A stretch of DNA of 64,000 bases from Knoellia sp. Soil729 (GCF_001427985.1 NZ_LMSA01000004.1:604-64603); one strand, 5' to 3'. Positions 27,326 through 37,346 are shown, counted from the first letter of the stretch. Made by a program: numbers and translations. The notes: generated from the letters alone by a model not told the origin.

Positions 27326-27352
27326 CGCAGTTCGCTGCGCCCGGCGCTCGTC

Positions 27353-27958
27353 TCAGCGGAAGCCGTCTGCGGTGTTCTGCAACCGATTTCGGTGGGTCTC
27401 CCAGTAGTCCACTCCACCTTCGGGCAGGTTCGAAACACCCTCGCGCAGACCGGCAGCACCATCGATGAGCTCGCGGACGATGTCCATGTGACCGGCGTGC
27501 CTGTTGGTCTCGGCGATCATGTGGACGATGAGCCACTGCATCGAGACGGCTGTGCCGGCATCGCCCCACCACTCGACCGTGCCCGTGTCGTCGAGGTCGA
27601 GTTCCTCGATCGCCGCGTCCGCGTGAGCGGCAACGTGACGATAGAGGTCGACGATCGACTCACGAGACTCCTCGGCCGTGGCCCACATGTCGGCGTTGTC
27701 CTCGATGGTGTCGGCCATCATGTCGGCGTACCACGCCGGCAGGTCCGGTACCGGGCGGCCGATGCAGTCACCGAAGTAGCCCGCCTCGACTCCGGCGAGG
27801 TGCTTGACGATGCCGAGGAGGTTCGTGCCCGTCGGTGTCAGGGGACGACGGACGTCGTGCTCGGACAGTCCCTCGAGCTTCCAGAGCACGGCCTCGCGTG
27901 CCCGTCCCAGGTAGCGTTGCAGAATCGCCTTGTGGTCGTTGCCCATCTCAGGACTCAT
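27353..27958 (-). CDS. DinB-family protein (DUF664 type)
   Basis: A 201-residue four-helix-bundle protein. Likely metal-binding His residues: VKHLAGVEAGYF near 53 and MIAETNRHAGHMDIVREL near 145-150. DinB proteins include mycothiol-, bacillithiol- and glutathione-dependent transferases; mycothiol is likely here. The ATG at 27958 overlaps the oxidoreductase stop by 11 nt; a second ATG at 27946 is possible. The two form an operon. Confidence 0.88.
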   Translation of the reverse strand: MSPEMGNDHKAILQRYLGRAREAVLWKLEGLSEHDVRRPLTPTGTNLLGIVKHLAGVEAGYFGDCIGRPVPDLPAWYADMMADTIEDNADMWATAEESRESIVDLYRHVAAHADAAIEELDLDDTGTVEWWGDAGTAVSMQWLIVHMIAETNRHAGHMDIVRELIDGAAGLREGVSNLPEGGVDYWETHRNRLQNTADGFR

Positions 27959-29006
27959 CGTCGGTGTGACCCGGGCGCACGCCGGGTGTCATCACCTCGA
28001 CGACCCGCTCACCCTCGGCGCTGACGCGGGCCGCGTCGATGACGGCAAGGGTGTGGATGGCATCGCGCGGGTCGACCGGCATCGCGGCCTGCGGGTCAGG
28101 TGCCGACAGCGCCGCACCGACGGCACGGTAGAAGTCGGCCTGGGTGGAGGCCGTCGTGGGCACGGGCTCGCGCTCCTCCGACCGGTAGAGCCAGCCGCAG
28201 TGCTCCGCGTCGGCATCGGCCCAGTCCGCGAAGACGTTGGGCTCCCCTTCGAACTCGTTCTGGATGTAGGCGGCCTCCCGTCCCAGGAGACGGACCCGCG
28301 GTCCGGGAGCTCCCGAGACCGAGAGGGCACCGAGGTGACTGACCACGCCCGACTCGTGACGGCATACGAAGAACGCATCGTCCTCTGCCGCAGTCGTGTG
28401 CGACTCGACGGTCGCGAACACGGTGAGGATCGGCCCGAACAGCTGCACGGCCGAGTCGACGAGGTGCGCGTGCAGGTCGAGCATGATGCCCCCACCGTCC
28501 GAGGGAGCGGCGTTCTCGCGCCAGCGGTCCTTGGGCACCGGGCGCCACCGCTCCCAGCGCTGCTCGCAGCGGAAGACCTCTCCCGCAAGGCGATCGGCGA
28601 CGACGGTGGCCAAGGTTGTGAATGCCGGGTCGTAGCGCCGGTTCTGGAAGACGGTGAGGGGCACCCCGGCCCGCTCGGCCGCGTCGACCACGGTCAGGCA
28701 GTCGTCGGCGTTGACCGCGAGCGGCTTGTCGACCACGCACGCGACGCCGGCCTCGATGACCTTGAGTGCATGCTCGAGGTGGTCGCCGGTCGGTGTCGCG
28801 AGAACGACGACGTCGAGCCCATCGACTGCCAGGAGTGCGTCGAGGTCGTCCACCACCAGTGCGTCGGGGAAGTCCGAGGCAACCTCGGCCCGGCGTTCCG
28901 GGTTCGAGGTCGCCACCGCCGCGATCTCGAGCCCCGCCTCGGCGATGATGGGGGCGTGGATGCCCCGTCCGGCTGATGCGTATCCCGCGAGTCCGACTCT
29001 GGTCAT
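27948..29006 (-). CDS. Gfo/Idh/MocA-family oxidoreductase
   Basis: A 352-residue NAD(P)-dependent sugar-type dehydrogenase. Rossmann fold: RVGLAGYASAGRGIHAPI at the N-terminus; the DKPLAVNADDC motif (EKP-type, catalytic Lys) near residue 93; and GGGIMLDLHAHLVDSAVQLFG with the substrate His residues near 170. Substrate unknown. TAGGGT (29014-29019) is 7 nt before the ATG. It leads the DinB gene. Confidence 0.9.
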   Translation of the reverse strand: MTRVGLAGYASAGRGIHAPIIAEAGLEIAAVATSNPERRAEVASDFPDALVVDDLDALLAVDGLDVVVLATPTGDHLEHALKVIEAGVACVVDKPLAVNADDCLTVVDAAERAGVPLTVFQNRRYDPAFTTLATVVADRLAGEVFRCEQRWERWRPVPKDRWRENAAPSDGGGIMLDLHAHLVDSAVQLFGPILTVFATVESHTTAAEDDAFFVCRHESGVVSHLGALSVSGAPGPRVRLLGREAAYIQNEFEGEPNVFADWADADAEHCGWLYRSEEREPVPTTASTQADFYRAVGAALSAPDPQAAMPVDPRDAIHTLAVIDAARVSAEGERVVEVMTPGVRPGHTDDES

Positions 29007-29016
29007 GCCGAGAACC

Positions 29017-31242
29017 CTAGTGCTCGGCTGCGGCTCCCTGACCCGGGTTCTCCGCGTGTCGGCCGCGGTCCCCGGCCAGTCGTGCGGGCCACCACACGCG
29101 GCGCCCGATGTCGTGGACCAGAGACGGCACGAGCAGGCTGCGCACGACGAACGTGTCGAGGATGACTCCGAACCCGACGATGAACGCGATCTGTACGAGG
29201 AAGACCAGCGGCAGCACGGTCAGCGCGGAAAACGTTGCGGCAAGGACGATCCCGGCGCTCGTGATCACTCCGCCGGTCACCGCCAGACCGACCAGCACTC
29301 CGGGGCGGGTGCCTCGGTGCACCGACTCCTCGCGCACCCGGGTCATGAGGAAGATCGAGTAGTCGATCCCGAGGGCCACGAGGAAGACGAACCCGTAGAG
29401 CGGGATCGCCGGGTCACTGCCGCCGAAGCCCAGCACATGCTCGAACACGAGCGAGGCCACCCCGATCGTCGCCGCGAACGAGACCACGTTGGCGACGACG
29501 AGGAGCAGCGGGGCCAGCACGGACCGCAGGAGCAAGCAGAGCACGAGGAAGATCACGAGCAGGATCGCCGGGACGATGACGCGCAGGTCCCGACCACTGG
29601 CATCGAGGACGTCGAGGTTGATCGCTGCCTGTCCACCGACGAGCGCATCGGAGCTGACGGTGTCGAGGGAGGTGCGCAGGCGGCGGACCGTTTCCTCCGC
29701 TGCCGGGCTGTCGGCCGACCCCTTGGCCGTGCCCTGCACCAGCTGGAGGCCGTCGACCGGTGCCGGTGGTGGTGCGTCCTGTCCCGGGACCGCAGGGCTG
29801 AGGCCGATGTAGGCATCCTCGATGCCGCGGTCGGCGGCGAGTGCGTCACGCACCGCCTCGGCCCGGTCGGCGGGGACGATGACCTGGATCGGGTTTCCCG
29901 CCCCGGCGGCGAAGTGACGCTCGATGGCGTCCTGCGCCTGCACGGAGTCGGTCGGGGCGAGGAAGGTGTCCTTGATGCTCACGCCGTCCGCCCGGAACGA
30001 CGGAGCGAAGCTCGCGGCGGCCAGCAGCGCGACGAGGGTGATGACCCACGTGCGACGGGGGTGCCGCCCGACGAGCCCGGCGACCCTGCCCCAGAGTGAC
30101 CTGCTGCCCACGACGTCCTCGGCGTGCACGTCATCGACGCGAGGAGCGAAGGGCCAGAAGGCCTTCCGTCCGAAGACGAGCAGTACCGCGGGGAGGAACG
30201 TCAGGGCCGCCAACAGGGCACCGGCAATCCCCACCGCACCCACCGGCCCGAGCCCGGCGGTGTTGCGCAGGGAGGCCAGCAAGAGGCACAGCAGGCCCAG
30301 GATGACGGTCGCGCCCGACGCTGCGATCGGCTCGACGGCACCACGCCACGCCCGCCTGAGGGCCACCCAGGTGTTCGACTCGCCGTGCAGCTCCTCGCGG
30401 AAGCGGCTCACGAGCAGGAGTGCGTAGTCGGTGGCGGCACCAACCACGAGGATGAACATGATCCCCTGCGACTGCCCGGACAGCTCGATCGTGCCGCTTT
30501 CGGCGAGCGGTCGGATGACGAGCGCGGCCAGGCTGAGCCCGAAGACGGCACTGAGCAGCACGGCGATCGGCAGGATCGGGCTGCGATAGACCACGAGCAG
30601 GATGACGAGGACGACGGCGAGCGCGACGAGGAGCAGGACACCGTCGATACCGGCGAACGCGGCCGAGAAGTCGGCGACGAGCCCACCCGGGCCTCCCGCA
30701 TGCGTCGTCATCCCGGTGCCCGCGACCGCGAGGCGCGCCTTGACCCGTACCCCCTCGGCAGCGACGACGATGGGTGCCTCGCCGTTGACGACCTCCGAGG
30801 CGGCGGTCTCCTTGAGCGGGATGACGATGAGGGCGGCGCGCCGGTCCTCACTGGGGACGGGGGCCAGACGGCTGCCCTCGACCACGTAGTCGCCCAGCGT
30901 GCGATCAGTCCCGGGCAGGGGCAGGGAGGGCAGGTCGGCCGCGAGCCGGGTGAGGGCCAGCCCGTCCTTGGCATCGAGCTCGGAGCCGTCCTTCTGCTCG
31001 GCCACGACGATGAGCGGGATCTCGTCCTCGTCGCTGAACCGGCTCACGGCGTTGAGCACTGCCGTGGACTCCGCGTCAGGAGGCAGGAACGACGCGTTGT
31101 CGTTCTTCTGCACCTCGGACAGGCGCCCGATGGCAGGTCCTCCCACGGCGCCGACAGCCAGCCAGCACAGCAGGACCGCCAGGGCGCCCAGCAGCACGGC
31201 CCTCGGACGGCCCATCCGCCGTGCGGTGCTGCGTGGCTTCAT
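29017..31242 (-). CDS. MMPL/RND-family transporter
   Basis: A 741-residue protein with the full two-fold RND layout: helix 1 near 15-35, a soluble domain to about 190, five helices to about 360, helix 7 near 398, a second soluble domain, and five C-terminal helices. The proton-relay GxxxDY motifs are present (VVGAATDYALLLVSRFREEL and LVALGIDYSIFLMTRVREE). Exports lipids or drugs in relatives. TAGGGT (31249-31254) is 6 nt before the ATG. It stands 10 nt upstream of the oxidoreductase but has the same strand, so they may share a transcript. Confidence 0.92.
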   Translation of the reverse strand: MKPRSTARRMGRPRAVLLGALAVLLCWLAVGAVGGPAIGRLSEVQKNDNASFLPPDAESTAVLNAVSRFSDEDEIPLIVVAEQKDGSELDAKDGLALTRLAADLPSLPLPGTDRTLGDYVVEGSRLAPVPSEDRRAALIVIPLKETAASEVVNGEAPIVVAAEGVRVKARLAVAGTGMTTHAGGPGGLVADFSAAFAGIDGVLLLVALAVVLVILLVVYRSPILPIAVLLSAVFGLSLAALVIRPLAESGTIELSGQSQGIMFILVVGAATDYALLLVSRFREELHGESNTWVALRRAWRGAVEPIAASGATVILGLLCLLLASLRNTAGLGPVGAVGIAGALLAALTFLPAVLLVFGRKAFWPFAPRVDDVHAEDVVGSRSLWGRVAGLVGRHPRRTWVITLVALLAAASFAPSFRADGVSIKDTFLAPTDSVQAQDAIERHFAAGAGNPIQVIVPADRAEAVRDALAADRGIEDAYIGLSPAVPGQDAPPPAPVDGLQLVQGTAKGSADSPAAEETVRRLRTSLDTVSSDALVGGQAAINLDVLDASGRDLRVIVPAILLVIFLVLCLLLRSVLAPLLLVVANVVSFAATIGVASLVFEHVLGFGGSDPAIPLYGFVFLVALGIDYSIFLMTRVREESVHRGTRPGVLVGLAVTGGVITSAGIVLAATFSALTVLPLVFLVQIAFIVGFGVILDTFVVRSLLVPSLVHDIGRRVWWPARLAGDRGRHAENPGQGAAAEH

Positions 31243-31318
31243 CGGCTCACCCTAAGTGCCCGAGCGCGGGTACCGGACCGCGCAAGGCAAGGGTGAGCCC
31301 ACGGCATACGGTGGTGTC

Positions 31319-31951
31319 ATGCATTTCGTGCACTTGGGTTTCGCCCCGGACTTCGTCGACTACGAGGACGGATGGCAGCGCCAGCGCGAGGTCCACGCCG
31401 CCGTGGCGGAGGGTCGCGAGCCCGACACGACGCTGCTGCTGGAGCACTCGGCCGTCTACACCGCGGGCAAGCGCACCCAGCCCGAGCAACGGCCCTTCGA
31501 TGGGACGCCGGTCGTCGACGTCGACCGCGGCGGCCTCATCACGTGGCACGGTCCCGGCCAGCTCGTCGGCTACCCGATCGTGGCGCTCAAGGGGGTGCCG
31601 ATCGACGTCGTGGCGCACGTGCGCCGCCTCGAGGACGCCATGATGCGGATGACGCGTGAGTTCGGCGTCGAGACGGTGCGCGTCGAGGGCCGCAGTGGCG
31701 TGTGGGTGCTCGCCGACGAGCGTGGTCCCGACCGCAAGCTCGGTGCGATCGGCGTGCGCGTGAGCAAGCGCGTCACGATGCACGGCTTCGCCCTCAACTG
31801 CGACGCCGACCTGTCATGGGCCGACAACATCGTGGCGTGCGGCATCGAGGACGCCGGCGTCTCGTCGATCAGTCGCGAGGCCGGGCGCACCGTCACGGTG
31901 CAGGACGTCCTCCCCTACGCCGAGAAGCACCTCACCGACGTCCTCGGCTGA
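31319..31951 (+). CDS. lipB: Octanoyl-[acyl-carrier-protein]:protein N-octanoyltransferase
   Basis: A 210-residue lipoate-synthesis enzyme that moves octanoate from acyl carrier protein to lipoyl domains. Motifs: [41 protein letters not shown] (catalytic Lys), and [15 protein letters not shown] (catalytic Cys). ATG at 31319 is set by TACGGT (31307-31312) 6 nt upstream, embedded in GGCATACGGT. In mycobacteria lipB directly precedes lipA; here a lipoprotein gene on the other strand separates them. Confidence 0.95.
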   Translation: MHFVHLGFAPDFVDYEDGWQRQREVHAAVAEGREPDTTLLLEHSAVYTAGKRTQPEQRPFDGTPVVDVDRGGLITWHGPGQLVGYPIVALKGVPIDVVAHVRRLEDAMMRMTREFGVETVRVEGRSGVWVLADERGPDRKLGAIGVRVSKRVTMHGFALNCDADLSWADNIVACGIEDAGVSSISREAGRTVTVQDVLPYAEKHLTDVLG

Positions 31952-31979
31952 GCTCACGACCTTCTGTCGGGGCGTGCGT

Positions 31980-32013
31980 GACGAGTCGGGTTGCCCGCAG
32001 GGCCCGACCCGTC
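31980..32013. terminator. Hairpin between lipB and the lipoprotein gene
   Basis: An 11-bp stem with one mismatch (GACGAGTCGGG, 31980-31990, and CCCGACCCGTC, 32003-32013) around a 12-nt loop. It lies between convergent stops. Confidence 0.5.
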
Positions 32014-32057
32014 GCAGAGGTACCGAACGGTGGTCGTGGGCGTATGCCGTCCGTTCG

Positions 32058-32474
32058 TCACTGCTGGCGTCCGCACGTCGTCAGGTCGGGCAGCTCCGTG
32101 ACCGTCCCGCAGGAGACGTGCGAGTGCTCCTCGCTTCCGAACCGGTCCTTGCTGGAGTCGATGTCCGCGGTGAGGGTGCCGTCGTAGGTCAGCTGCCATG
32201 AGGTGACGATCGGGTCGCCCTCGGCCGTGGGGGTGGTGACCGTGAGCGCGGCCCTGCGGCTCTCCTCCAGAGCACGGTCGAGGCAGGCCAGCTCTGCAGC
32301 GGCGGCCACGGTCAGCTGTTCCCCCTGGTCCAGGACGACATCACCGCACGAGACGTCATCTGACGCCGAGCTCGGTGGCGTCGCCAAGGGCGCCAGCGTG
32401 GGATTCTCGCCCACCGACGTCGAGCCACAGGACGTCAGGAGCCCGATCGCTGCCAGCAGCAGAACTCTTCTCAT
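32058..32474 (-). CDS. Small secreted lipoprotein, DUF4362-like
   Basis: A 138-residue protein with a lipoprotein signal ([19 protein letters not shown], Cys16). The mature part has [47 protein letters not shown] and [10 protein letters not shown], which resembles the Firmicute DUF4362 layout (EGDPI ... D...D.FG) from memory. Function unknown. It lies head-to-head with lipA and interrupts the usual lipB-lipA pair. Confidence 0.75.
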   Translation of the reverse strand: MRRVLLLAAIGLLTSCGSTSVGENPTLAPLATPPSSASDDVSCGDVVLDQGEQLTVAAAAELACLDRALEESRRAALTVTTPTAEGDPIVTSWQLTYDGTLTADIDSSKDRFGSEEHSHVSCGTVTELPDLTTCGRQQ

Positions 32475-32660
32475 GCCCCTCTGACGCCGGCGGGTGCCGA
32501 GCGGTTCCTTGACCGGCGAACGACACGCTGGGCCCCCGGGCCGCCTGTGCTGAGCACGAGTCACGCCACCTCTGGGGCAAGCGTGTCGTCGGCCGGTGGG
32601 CTTCCCTGCACGCCGAGGGCGAATGTGGGGTTGGACACGCCCCGGCGTAGGCTGGCGAGT

Positions 32661-33695
32661 GTGACTGCCGCACCCGAAGGACGCCGTCTCCTGCGCGTCG
32701 AAGCCCGCAACTCCGAGACCCCCATCGAGCGCAAGCCCGAGTGGATCCGGACCACGGCCAAGATGGGCCCCGAGTACACCCAGCTGCACTCGATGGTGAA
32801 GAAGGAAGGCCTCCACACCGTCTGCCAGGAGGCCAGCTGTCCCAACATCTTCGAGTGCTGGGAGGACAAGGAGGCGACCTTCCTCATCGGCGGTGACGTC
32901 TGCACCCGCCGCTGCGACTTCTGCGACATCGCCACCGGACGCCCGACGAGCCTCGACCTCGACGAGCCGCGACGCGTCGCCGAGTCGGTCCGGTCGATGG
33001 GCCTGCGCTACTCGACCGTCACCGGCGTCGCCCGCGACGACCAGCCCGACGGAGCCGCCGGCCTCTATGCCGAGACGATCCGCCAGATCCACGCGCTCAA
33101 CCCCAACACCGGCGTCGAGATCCTGCCTCCGGACTTCGGCGCCAAGCCCGAGCTCGTGAGCCAGGTCTTCGACGCCCGTCCAGAGGTCTTCGCCCACAAC
33201 CTCGAGACGGTGCCGCGCATCTTCCGCCAGATCCGCCCCGCCTTCACCTACGAGAAGTCGCTCAAGGTCCTCTCGATGGCGCGCGAGGCCGAGCTGGTCA
33301 CGAAGTCCAACCTCATCCTGGGCATGGGCGAGGAGGACCACGAGGTGGAGCAGGCGATCGCCGACCTCCACGATGCGGGCTGCGACATCCTCACGATCAC
33401 CCAGTACCTCCGCCCCTCCAAGCTGCACCACCCGATCGACCGCTGGGTCAAGCCCGAGGAGTTCGTGCACTGGAGCACGGTTGCCGAGGACATGGGCTTC
33501 AAGGGCGTCATGGCGGGTCCGCTCGTGCGCTCGTCCTACCGCGCGGGTCGCCTGTGGGCCACGGCCATGACCAAGTGGGGCCGGCCGATCCCCGAGCACC
33601 TGTCGCACCTGGCCCAGGCCGCCAGCGACCCCGCCCGCCAGGAGGCCGCGTCGTTGGTGGCGCGTTCCGAGGCCACCGCCCGGGCCGTATCCTGA
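32661..33695 (+). CDS. lipA: Lipoyl synthase (radical SAM)
   Basis: A 344-residue enzyme that inserts two sulfurs into protein-bound octanoate. Auxiliary cluster [13 protein letters not shown], radical SAM cluster [15 protein letters not shown], and RSSYRAGRL near the C-terminus are all present. GTG at 32661 is set by TAGGCT (32648-32653) 7 nt upstream. It releases 5'-deoxyadenosine, the type of by-product the mtnA/aldolase pair could recycle. It is followed by DUF4191. Confidence 0.96.
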   Translation: MTAAPEGRRLLRVEARNSETPIERKPEWIRTTAKMGPEYTQLHSMVKKEGLHTVCQEASCPNIFECWEDKEATFLIGGDVCTRRCDFCDIATGRPTSLDLDEPRRVAESVRSMGLRYSTVTGVARDDQPDGAAGLYAETIRQIHALNPNTGVEILPPDFGAKPELVSQVFDARPEVFAHNLETVPRIFRQIRPAFTYEKSLKVLSMAREAELVTKSNLILGMGEEDHEVEQAIADLHDAGCDILTITQYLRPSKLHHPIDRWVKPEEFVHWSTVAEDMGFKGVMAGPLVRSSYRAGRLWATAMTKWGRPIPEHLSHLAQAASDPARQEAASLVARSEATARAVS

Positions 33696-33753
33696 CCCTC
33701 TAGCACCGGCGCGCCTCCCGCGTGCCATCCACCGACGCAGGAGCACGCACCTC

Positions 33754-34485
33754 GTGGCCAAAGAGACCACCGAAGAGAAGAAGCCCGGCCGGATCGCCGA
33801 GATCCGCCAGGCCTACTCCGCCATCAAGCAGCTCGACGCCAAGATCGGCTGGGCGATGCTGCTCGCCGCCCTCGTGACGTTCGCGGTCATCGTGGGCATC
33901 GGTTTCCTGTTCGGCGGCCTGTGGCGCTGGTACCTCATCATCATCGCCATCCCGTCGGCCCTACTCGCGGCCGTCTTCGTCATGAACCGGCGTGGCAACA
34001 AGGCCATGTACGGCGCCCTCGAGGGACAGGCCGGCGCCGCCGGCGCCGCGCTGCAGAGCGTGGGCAAGCGTGGCTGGTACGCCACCACCGAGCCGGTCGC
34101 CATCGACGCCAACCGCGCGTCCAGGGCGAGCGAGCTCAGTGGTGCGGCCATGGTGTTCCGTGCCCTCGGCCGCCCCGGCATCGTGCTCATCGGCGAGGGC
34201 CCCAAGCAGCGCGTCCTCAAGCTCCTCAAGGCCGAGGAGAAAAAGGTCACCCGGGTCGCCCCCGGCGTCCCCGTCCACCTCTGGGTCGTCGGCAACGGTG
34301 ACGACGAGGTCAAGGTCAGCAAGATCAGCTCCAAGCTGACCCGCATGCGCCCGGTCCTCACCAAGGAGGAGGCGTCGGTCGTCAACAAGCGCCTCAAGTC
34401 CCTCGGCGGCCTGCGCACCGGCGTCCCCGCCGGCATGGACCCCACCCGCGCCCGCGTCGACCGCAAGGCGATGAAGGGCAAGTAA
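33754..34485 (+). CDS. DUF4191 membrane protein
   Basis: A 243-residue protein with a basic N-terminus, two membrane helices (near 31-52 and 56-76) and a long cytosolic domain (GAALQSVGKRGWYATTEP, PGIVLIGEGP, VPVHLWVVGNGDDEVKV), ending in a basic tail. DUF4191 is found next to lipA in actinobacteria; function unknown, perhaps linked to lipoate handling (inference from synteny). GGAG lies about 10 nt before the GTG. Confidence 0.9.
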   Translation: MAKETTEEKKPGRIAEIRQAYSAIKQLDAKIGWAMLLAALVTFAVIVGIGFLFGGLWRWYLIIIAIPSALLAAVFVMNRRGNKAMYGALEGQAGAAGAALQSVGKRGWYATTEPVAIDANRASRASELSGAAMVFRALGRPGIVLIGEGPKQRVLKLLKAEEKKVTRVAPGVPVHLWVVGNGDDEVKVSKISSKLTRMRPVLTKEEASVVNKRLKSLGGLRTGVPAGMDPTRARVDRKAMKGK

Positions 34486-34541
34486 GCCACCGCGCGGAAT
34501 CCGCTCGCTGCCCGTGCGTGGTCGGGTCTAACGTGCGGCGT

Positions 34542-35189
34542 ATGCCGTCCGCTCCCACCCTTGCCACCTTCGCCTTGGCGTCGTTGCTGCTGATACTTTT
34601 CCCCGGGCCCGCGATGCTCTTCCTGGTCGCTCGTGGCGCTGCTGGCGGCCGCCGAGTCGGGGTGATGTCGGCCCTCGGAGTCGAGACGGCGACGGCGACG
34701 TTTGTCGTGGCTACGGCGCTGGGGCTCACCGCCGTCCTCGCCACCTCGGCGTTGGCCCTGTCGGTCGTGAGGTACGTCGGTGCCGCCTACCTCATCTGGC
34801 TCGGCATCGGGGTACTGCGCACTCGCGGAGCCTCCACCACGGTCGTCGCACCGGCCGTCTCGGCTCCCACGAGTGACTGGACGAGCTGGCGCCAGGGCTA
34901 CGTCGTGGGCATCGCCAACCCCAAGGTGGCCCTGTTCTTCCTCGCGTTCTTCCCGCAGTTCCTCGACCCCGCCCGCGGCTCGATGACCGGGCAGATCCTC
35001 GTCCTGGGCGCGGTCTTCGTCACGATCGGGCTCATCTTCGACGCGAGCTATGGCGCTCTGGCCGGGACGATCTGGTCCCGGCTGGCGCGGCGCCGCGGCA
35101 CTCGCTCGGCCAGGGGCAAGGTCGCGATCGGCCTGACCTACATCGGCCTGGGCGGCTTCACGGCCGTGACCGGGTCGCGCGCCCTGTGA
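34542..35189 (+). CDS. LysE-family translocator
   Basis: A 215-residue transporter of the LysE/RhtB type with about six helices. The N-terminal FPGPAMLFLVARGAAGGRRVG and IANPKVALFFLAFFPQFLDP are family marks. It exports an amino acid or related solute, not identified. ATG at 34542 is set by TAACGT (34529-34534) 7 nt upstream. It is inserted between DUF4191 and RDD, which are adjacent in mycobacteria as I recall. Confidence 0.9.
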   Translation: MPSAPTLATFALASLLLILFPGPAMLFLVARGAAGGRRVGVMSALGVETATATFVVATALGLTAVLATSALALSVVRYVGAAYLIWLGIGVLRTRGASTTVVAPAVSAPTSDWTSWRQGYVVGIANPKVALFFLAFFPQFLDPARGSMTGQILVLGAVFVTIGLIFDASYGALAGTIWSRLARRRGTRSARGKVAIGLTYIGLGGFTAVTGSRAL

Positions 35190-35199
35190 GGCGGTGCGG

Positions 35200-35616
35200 T
35201 CAGCGGCGCACGATGACGGTGCCGGCTGCCGCGTCGTGGAAGCCGCGTCCGTGCCGGTCGCTGAGGACGGCGGGGATGAACAGGCACAGTAGAGCGGTGC
35301 GGATGAGCACCTGCAGTGGGAACGAGCCCGCGCGCACCTGGAGGACCTGCATCCGCAGGAGCGCCTGACCGGGCGTCGCCGCGAAGGCGGTGATGCTCAG
35401 AAGGTTGATCGCGGCAAGGACGGCGAGCGGCACGAAGGACTGCGCTCCCCCCGCCCCCATGTCGGCACCGAACCCGTAGGTCGAGATGAGCTGCGCGATG
35501 ATCCAGTCGACGAGGAGACCGACGGCGCGACGCCACAGTGGAGCCATCGACCCGGGACCGGAAGCCGGCATGCCCAGCTGCTGGCCGGCATACTCCGACG
35601 TCTGTTCCGTGCTCAC
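35200..35616 (-). CDS. RDD-family membrane protein
   Basis: A 138-residue protein with the RDD layout: [19 protein letters not shown] (Arg-Asp), [14 protein letters not shown], and a C-terminal [19 protein letters not shown]. About three helices. Function unknown; family members are proposed ion exchangers. GTG at 35616 is supported by TACAGT (35624-35629) 7 nt upstream. Its promoter faces away from glnA. Confidence 0.9.
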   Translation of the reverse strand: MSTEQTSEYAGQQLGMPASGPGSMAPLWRRAVGLLVDWIIAQLISTYGFGADMGAGGAQSFVPLAVLAAINLLSITAFAATPGQALLRMQVLQVRAGSFPLQVLIRTALLCLFIPAVLSDRHGRGFHDAAAGTVIVRR

Positions 35617-35681
35617 GTGCAGGACTGTATGCGCTCTCACTGCGGACGCTCCCGACGGGTGCGTGCGACCTCTGGCAGGGT

Positions 35682-35719
35682 GTAACACCGGTGAAACATT
35701 CGGGTCATGGTCGAGAAAC
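35682..35719 (+). promoter_or_regulatory. GlnR-type binding site in the glnA promoter
   Basis: Four half-sites spaced by six bases each: GTAAC (35682-35686), GAAAC (35693-35697), GTCAT (35704-35708) and GAAAC (35715-35719). This matches the actinobacterial GlnR box gTnAC-n6-GaAAC repeated twice, with only the third half-site off in its last base. A TAGGTT -10 element follows at 35730-35735, so the box overlaps the -35 region, consistent with activation under nitrogen limitation. Confidence 0.85.
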
Positions 35720-35788
35720 CCCCCGCATCTAGGTTTGCGGTCGTGCCCGGGCGTCGCTGCCCTTTCCCCTTTGCCTAGGAGGCTCCAC

Positions 35789-37213
35789 TTGTTCAGCTCT
35801 GCTGACGAGGTCCTGTCGTTCATCAAGGACGAGGACGTCAAGTTCGTCGACATTCGCTTCTGCGACCTGCCCGGTGTGATGCAGCACTTCAACGTGCCCG
35901 CCCAGTCGGTGGACCAGGACTTCTTCACGGTCGGCCAGGCCTTCGACGGTTCGTCGATCCGCGGCTTCCAGGCCATCCACGAGTCCGACATGAAGCTCAT
36001 CCCGGATGTGAAGTCGGCCTACCTCGACCCGTTCCGTGAGCACAAGACGCTCATCATGAACTTCTCGATCGTCGACCCGTTCACGGATGAGCCCTACAGC
36101 CGCGACCCGCGCAACATCGCCGCGAAGGCCGAGGCCTACCTCGCCTCGACCGGCATCGCGGACACGGCGTACTTCGGTGCCGAGGCAGAGTTCTACGTCT
36201 TCGACGACGTGCGCTTCGAGACCAAGGCGAACGCGAGCTACTACTACCTCGACTCGATCGCCGGCGCCTGGAACACCGGCCGGGTGGAGGAGGGCGGCAA
36301 CCTCGGCTACAAGCCGCGCACCAAGGGTGGCTACTTCCCCGTGCCGCCCGTGGACCACTTCGCCGACCTGCGCGACAACATCTGCCTCAAGCTGGCCGAG
36401 GTCGGGCTCAACGTCGAGCGCAGCCACCACGAGGTCGGCTCGGGCGCGCAGCACGAGATCAACTACCGCTTCAACACGCTGCTGCACTCGGGCGACGACA
36501 TGATGAAGTTCAAGTACGTCGTCAAGAACACGTGCTGGTCCTACGGCAAGACTGCGACGTTCATGCCGAAGCCGATCTTCGGTGACAACGGCTCGGGCAT
36601 GCACACCCACCAGTCGCTGTGGAAGGACGGGGAGCCGCTGTTCTACGACGAGCGCGGCTACGGCGGCCTGTCCGACCTCGCGCGCTGGTACATCGGTGGG
36701 CTGCTCAAGCACGCCCCGGCGGTGCTCGCCTTCACGAACCCGACGGTGAACTCCTACCACCGCCTCGTCCCGGGCTACGAGGCGCCGGTCAACCTCGTCT
36801 ACTCGGCGCGCAACCGCTCCGCGTGCGTGCGCATCCCGATCGCGGGCGACTCCCCCAAGGCCAAGCGGATCGAGTTCCGCATCCCGGACCCTTCGGGCAA
36901 CCCCTACCTCGCGTTCGCCGCGCAGCTCATGGCGGGCCTCGACGGCATCAAGAACCGCATCGAGCCCCCGGAGCCGGTCGACAAGGACCTCTACGAGCTG
37001 CCGCCGGAGGAGCACGACGCCATCGAGCAGGTTCCTGGCTCGCTGCCGGCCGTCCTCGACGCGCTCGAGGCCGACCACGAGTTCCTCCTCGAGGGCGATG
37101 TCTTCACCCAGGACCTCATCGACACCTGGATCGAGTGGAAGCGCAAGAACGAGGTCGACCCGATCCGCTTCCGACCGCACCCGCACGAGTTCGAGATGTA
37201 CTTCGACATCTGA
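35789..37213 (+). CDS. glnA: Glutamine synthetase type I-beta
   Basis: A 474-residue GSI that makes glutamine from glutamate and ammonia. Motifs: [27 protein letters not shown] (metal Glu), [46 protein letters not shown], and the adenylylation site DLYELPPEE with Tyr402. It starts with TTG at 35789, fixed by AGGAGG 6 nt upstream (35777-35782). A GlnR-type box lies in its promoter. A GlnE adenylyltransferase, not in this window, would act on Tyr402. Confidence 0.97.
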   Translation: MFSSADEVLSFIKDEDVKFVDIRFCDLPGVMQHFNVPAQSVDQDFFTVGQAFDGSSIRGFQAIHESDMKLIPDVKSAYLDPFREHKTLIMNFSIVDPFTDEPYSRDPRNIAAKAEAYLASTGIADTAYFGAEAEFYVFDDVRFETKANASYYYLDSIAGAWNTGRVEEGGNLGYKPRTKGGYFPVPPVDHFADLRDNICLKLAEVGLNVERSHHEVGSGAQHEINYRFNTLLHSGDDMMKFKYVVKNTCWSYGKTATFMPKPIFGDNGSGMHTHQSLWKDGEPLFYDERGYGGLSDLARWYIGGLLKHAPAVLAFTNPTVNSYHRLVPGYEAPVNLVYSARNRSACVRIPIAGDSPKAKRIEFRIPDPSGNPYLAFAAQLMAGLDGIKNRIEPPEPVDKDLYELPPEEHDAIEQVPGSLPAVLDALEADHEFLLEGDVFTQDLIDTWIEWKRKNEVDPIRFRPHPHEFEMYFDI

Positions 37214-37300
37214 GCAGCGAGGGCGGAGGTAGGGGCCGACGAAGGAGGCACCTGCCGCAGCCCGAGGTGCCAGATGTCGAAGATACGAGTTCGACATCTG
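37202..37300. repeat. Short direct and inverted copies of the glnA 3' end
   Basis: TTCGACATCTGAGCA, spanning the glnA stop (37202-37216), recurs at 37290-37304. Its 11-base complement CAGATGTCGAA (37271-37281) lies between. It can pair with either copy, so two exclusive hairpins are possible downstream of glnA. Confidence 0.75.
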
Positions 37301-37346
37301 AGCAAACCCGCAGGTCCGAGAGCTACGGGTCGTTTGAGTCCGCAGA

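Noticed and set aside
24232-31242. Genomic island or prophage
   Set aside because: The inserted block has no integrase, direct-repeat ends or tRNA, and its base composition looks like the rest; it is only a syntenic interruption.
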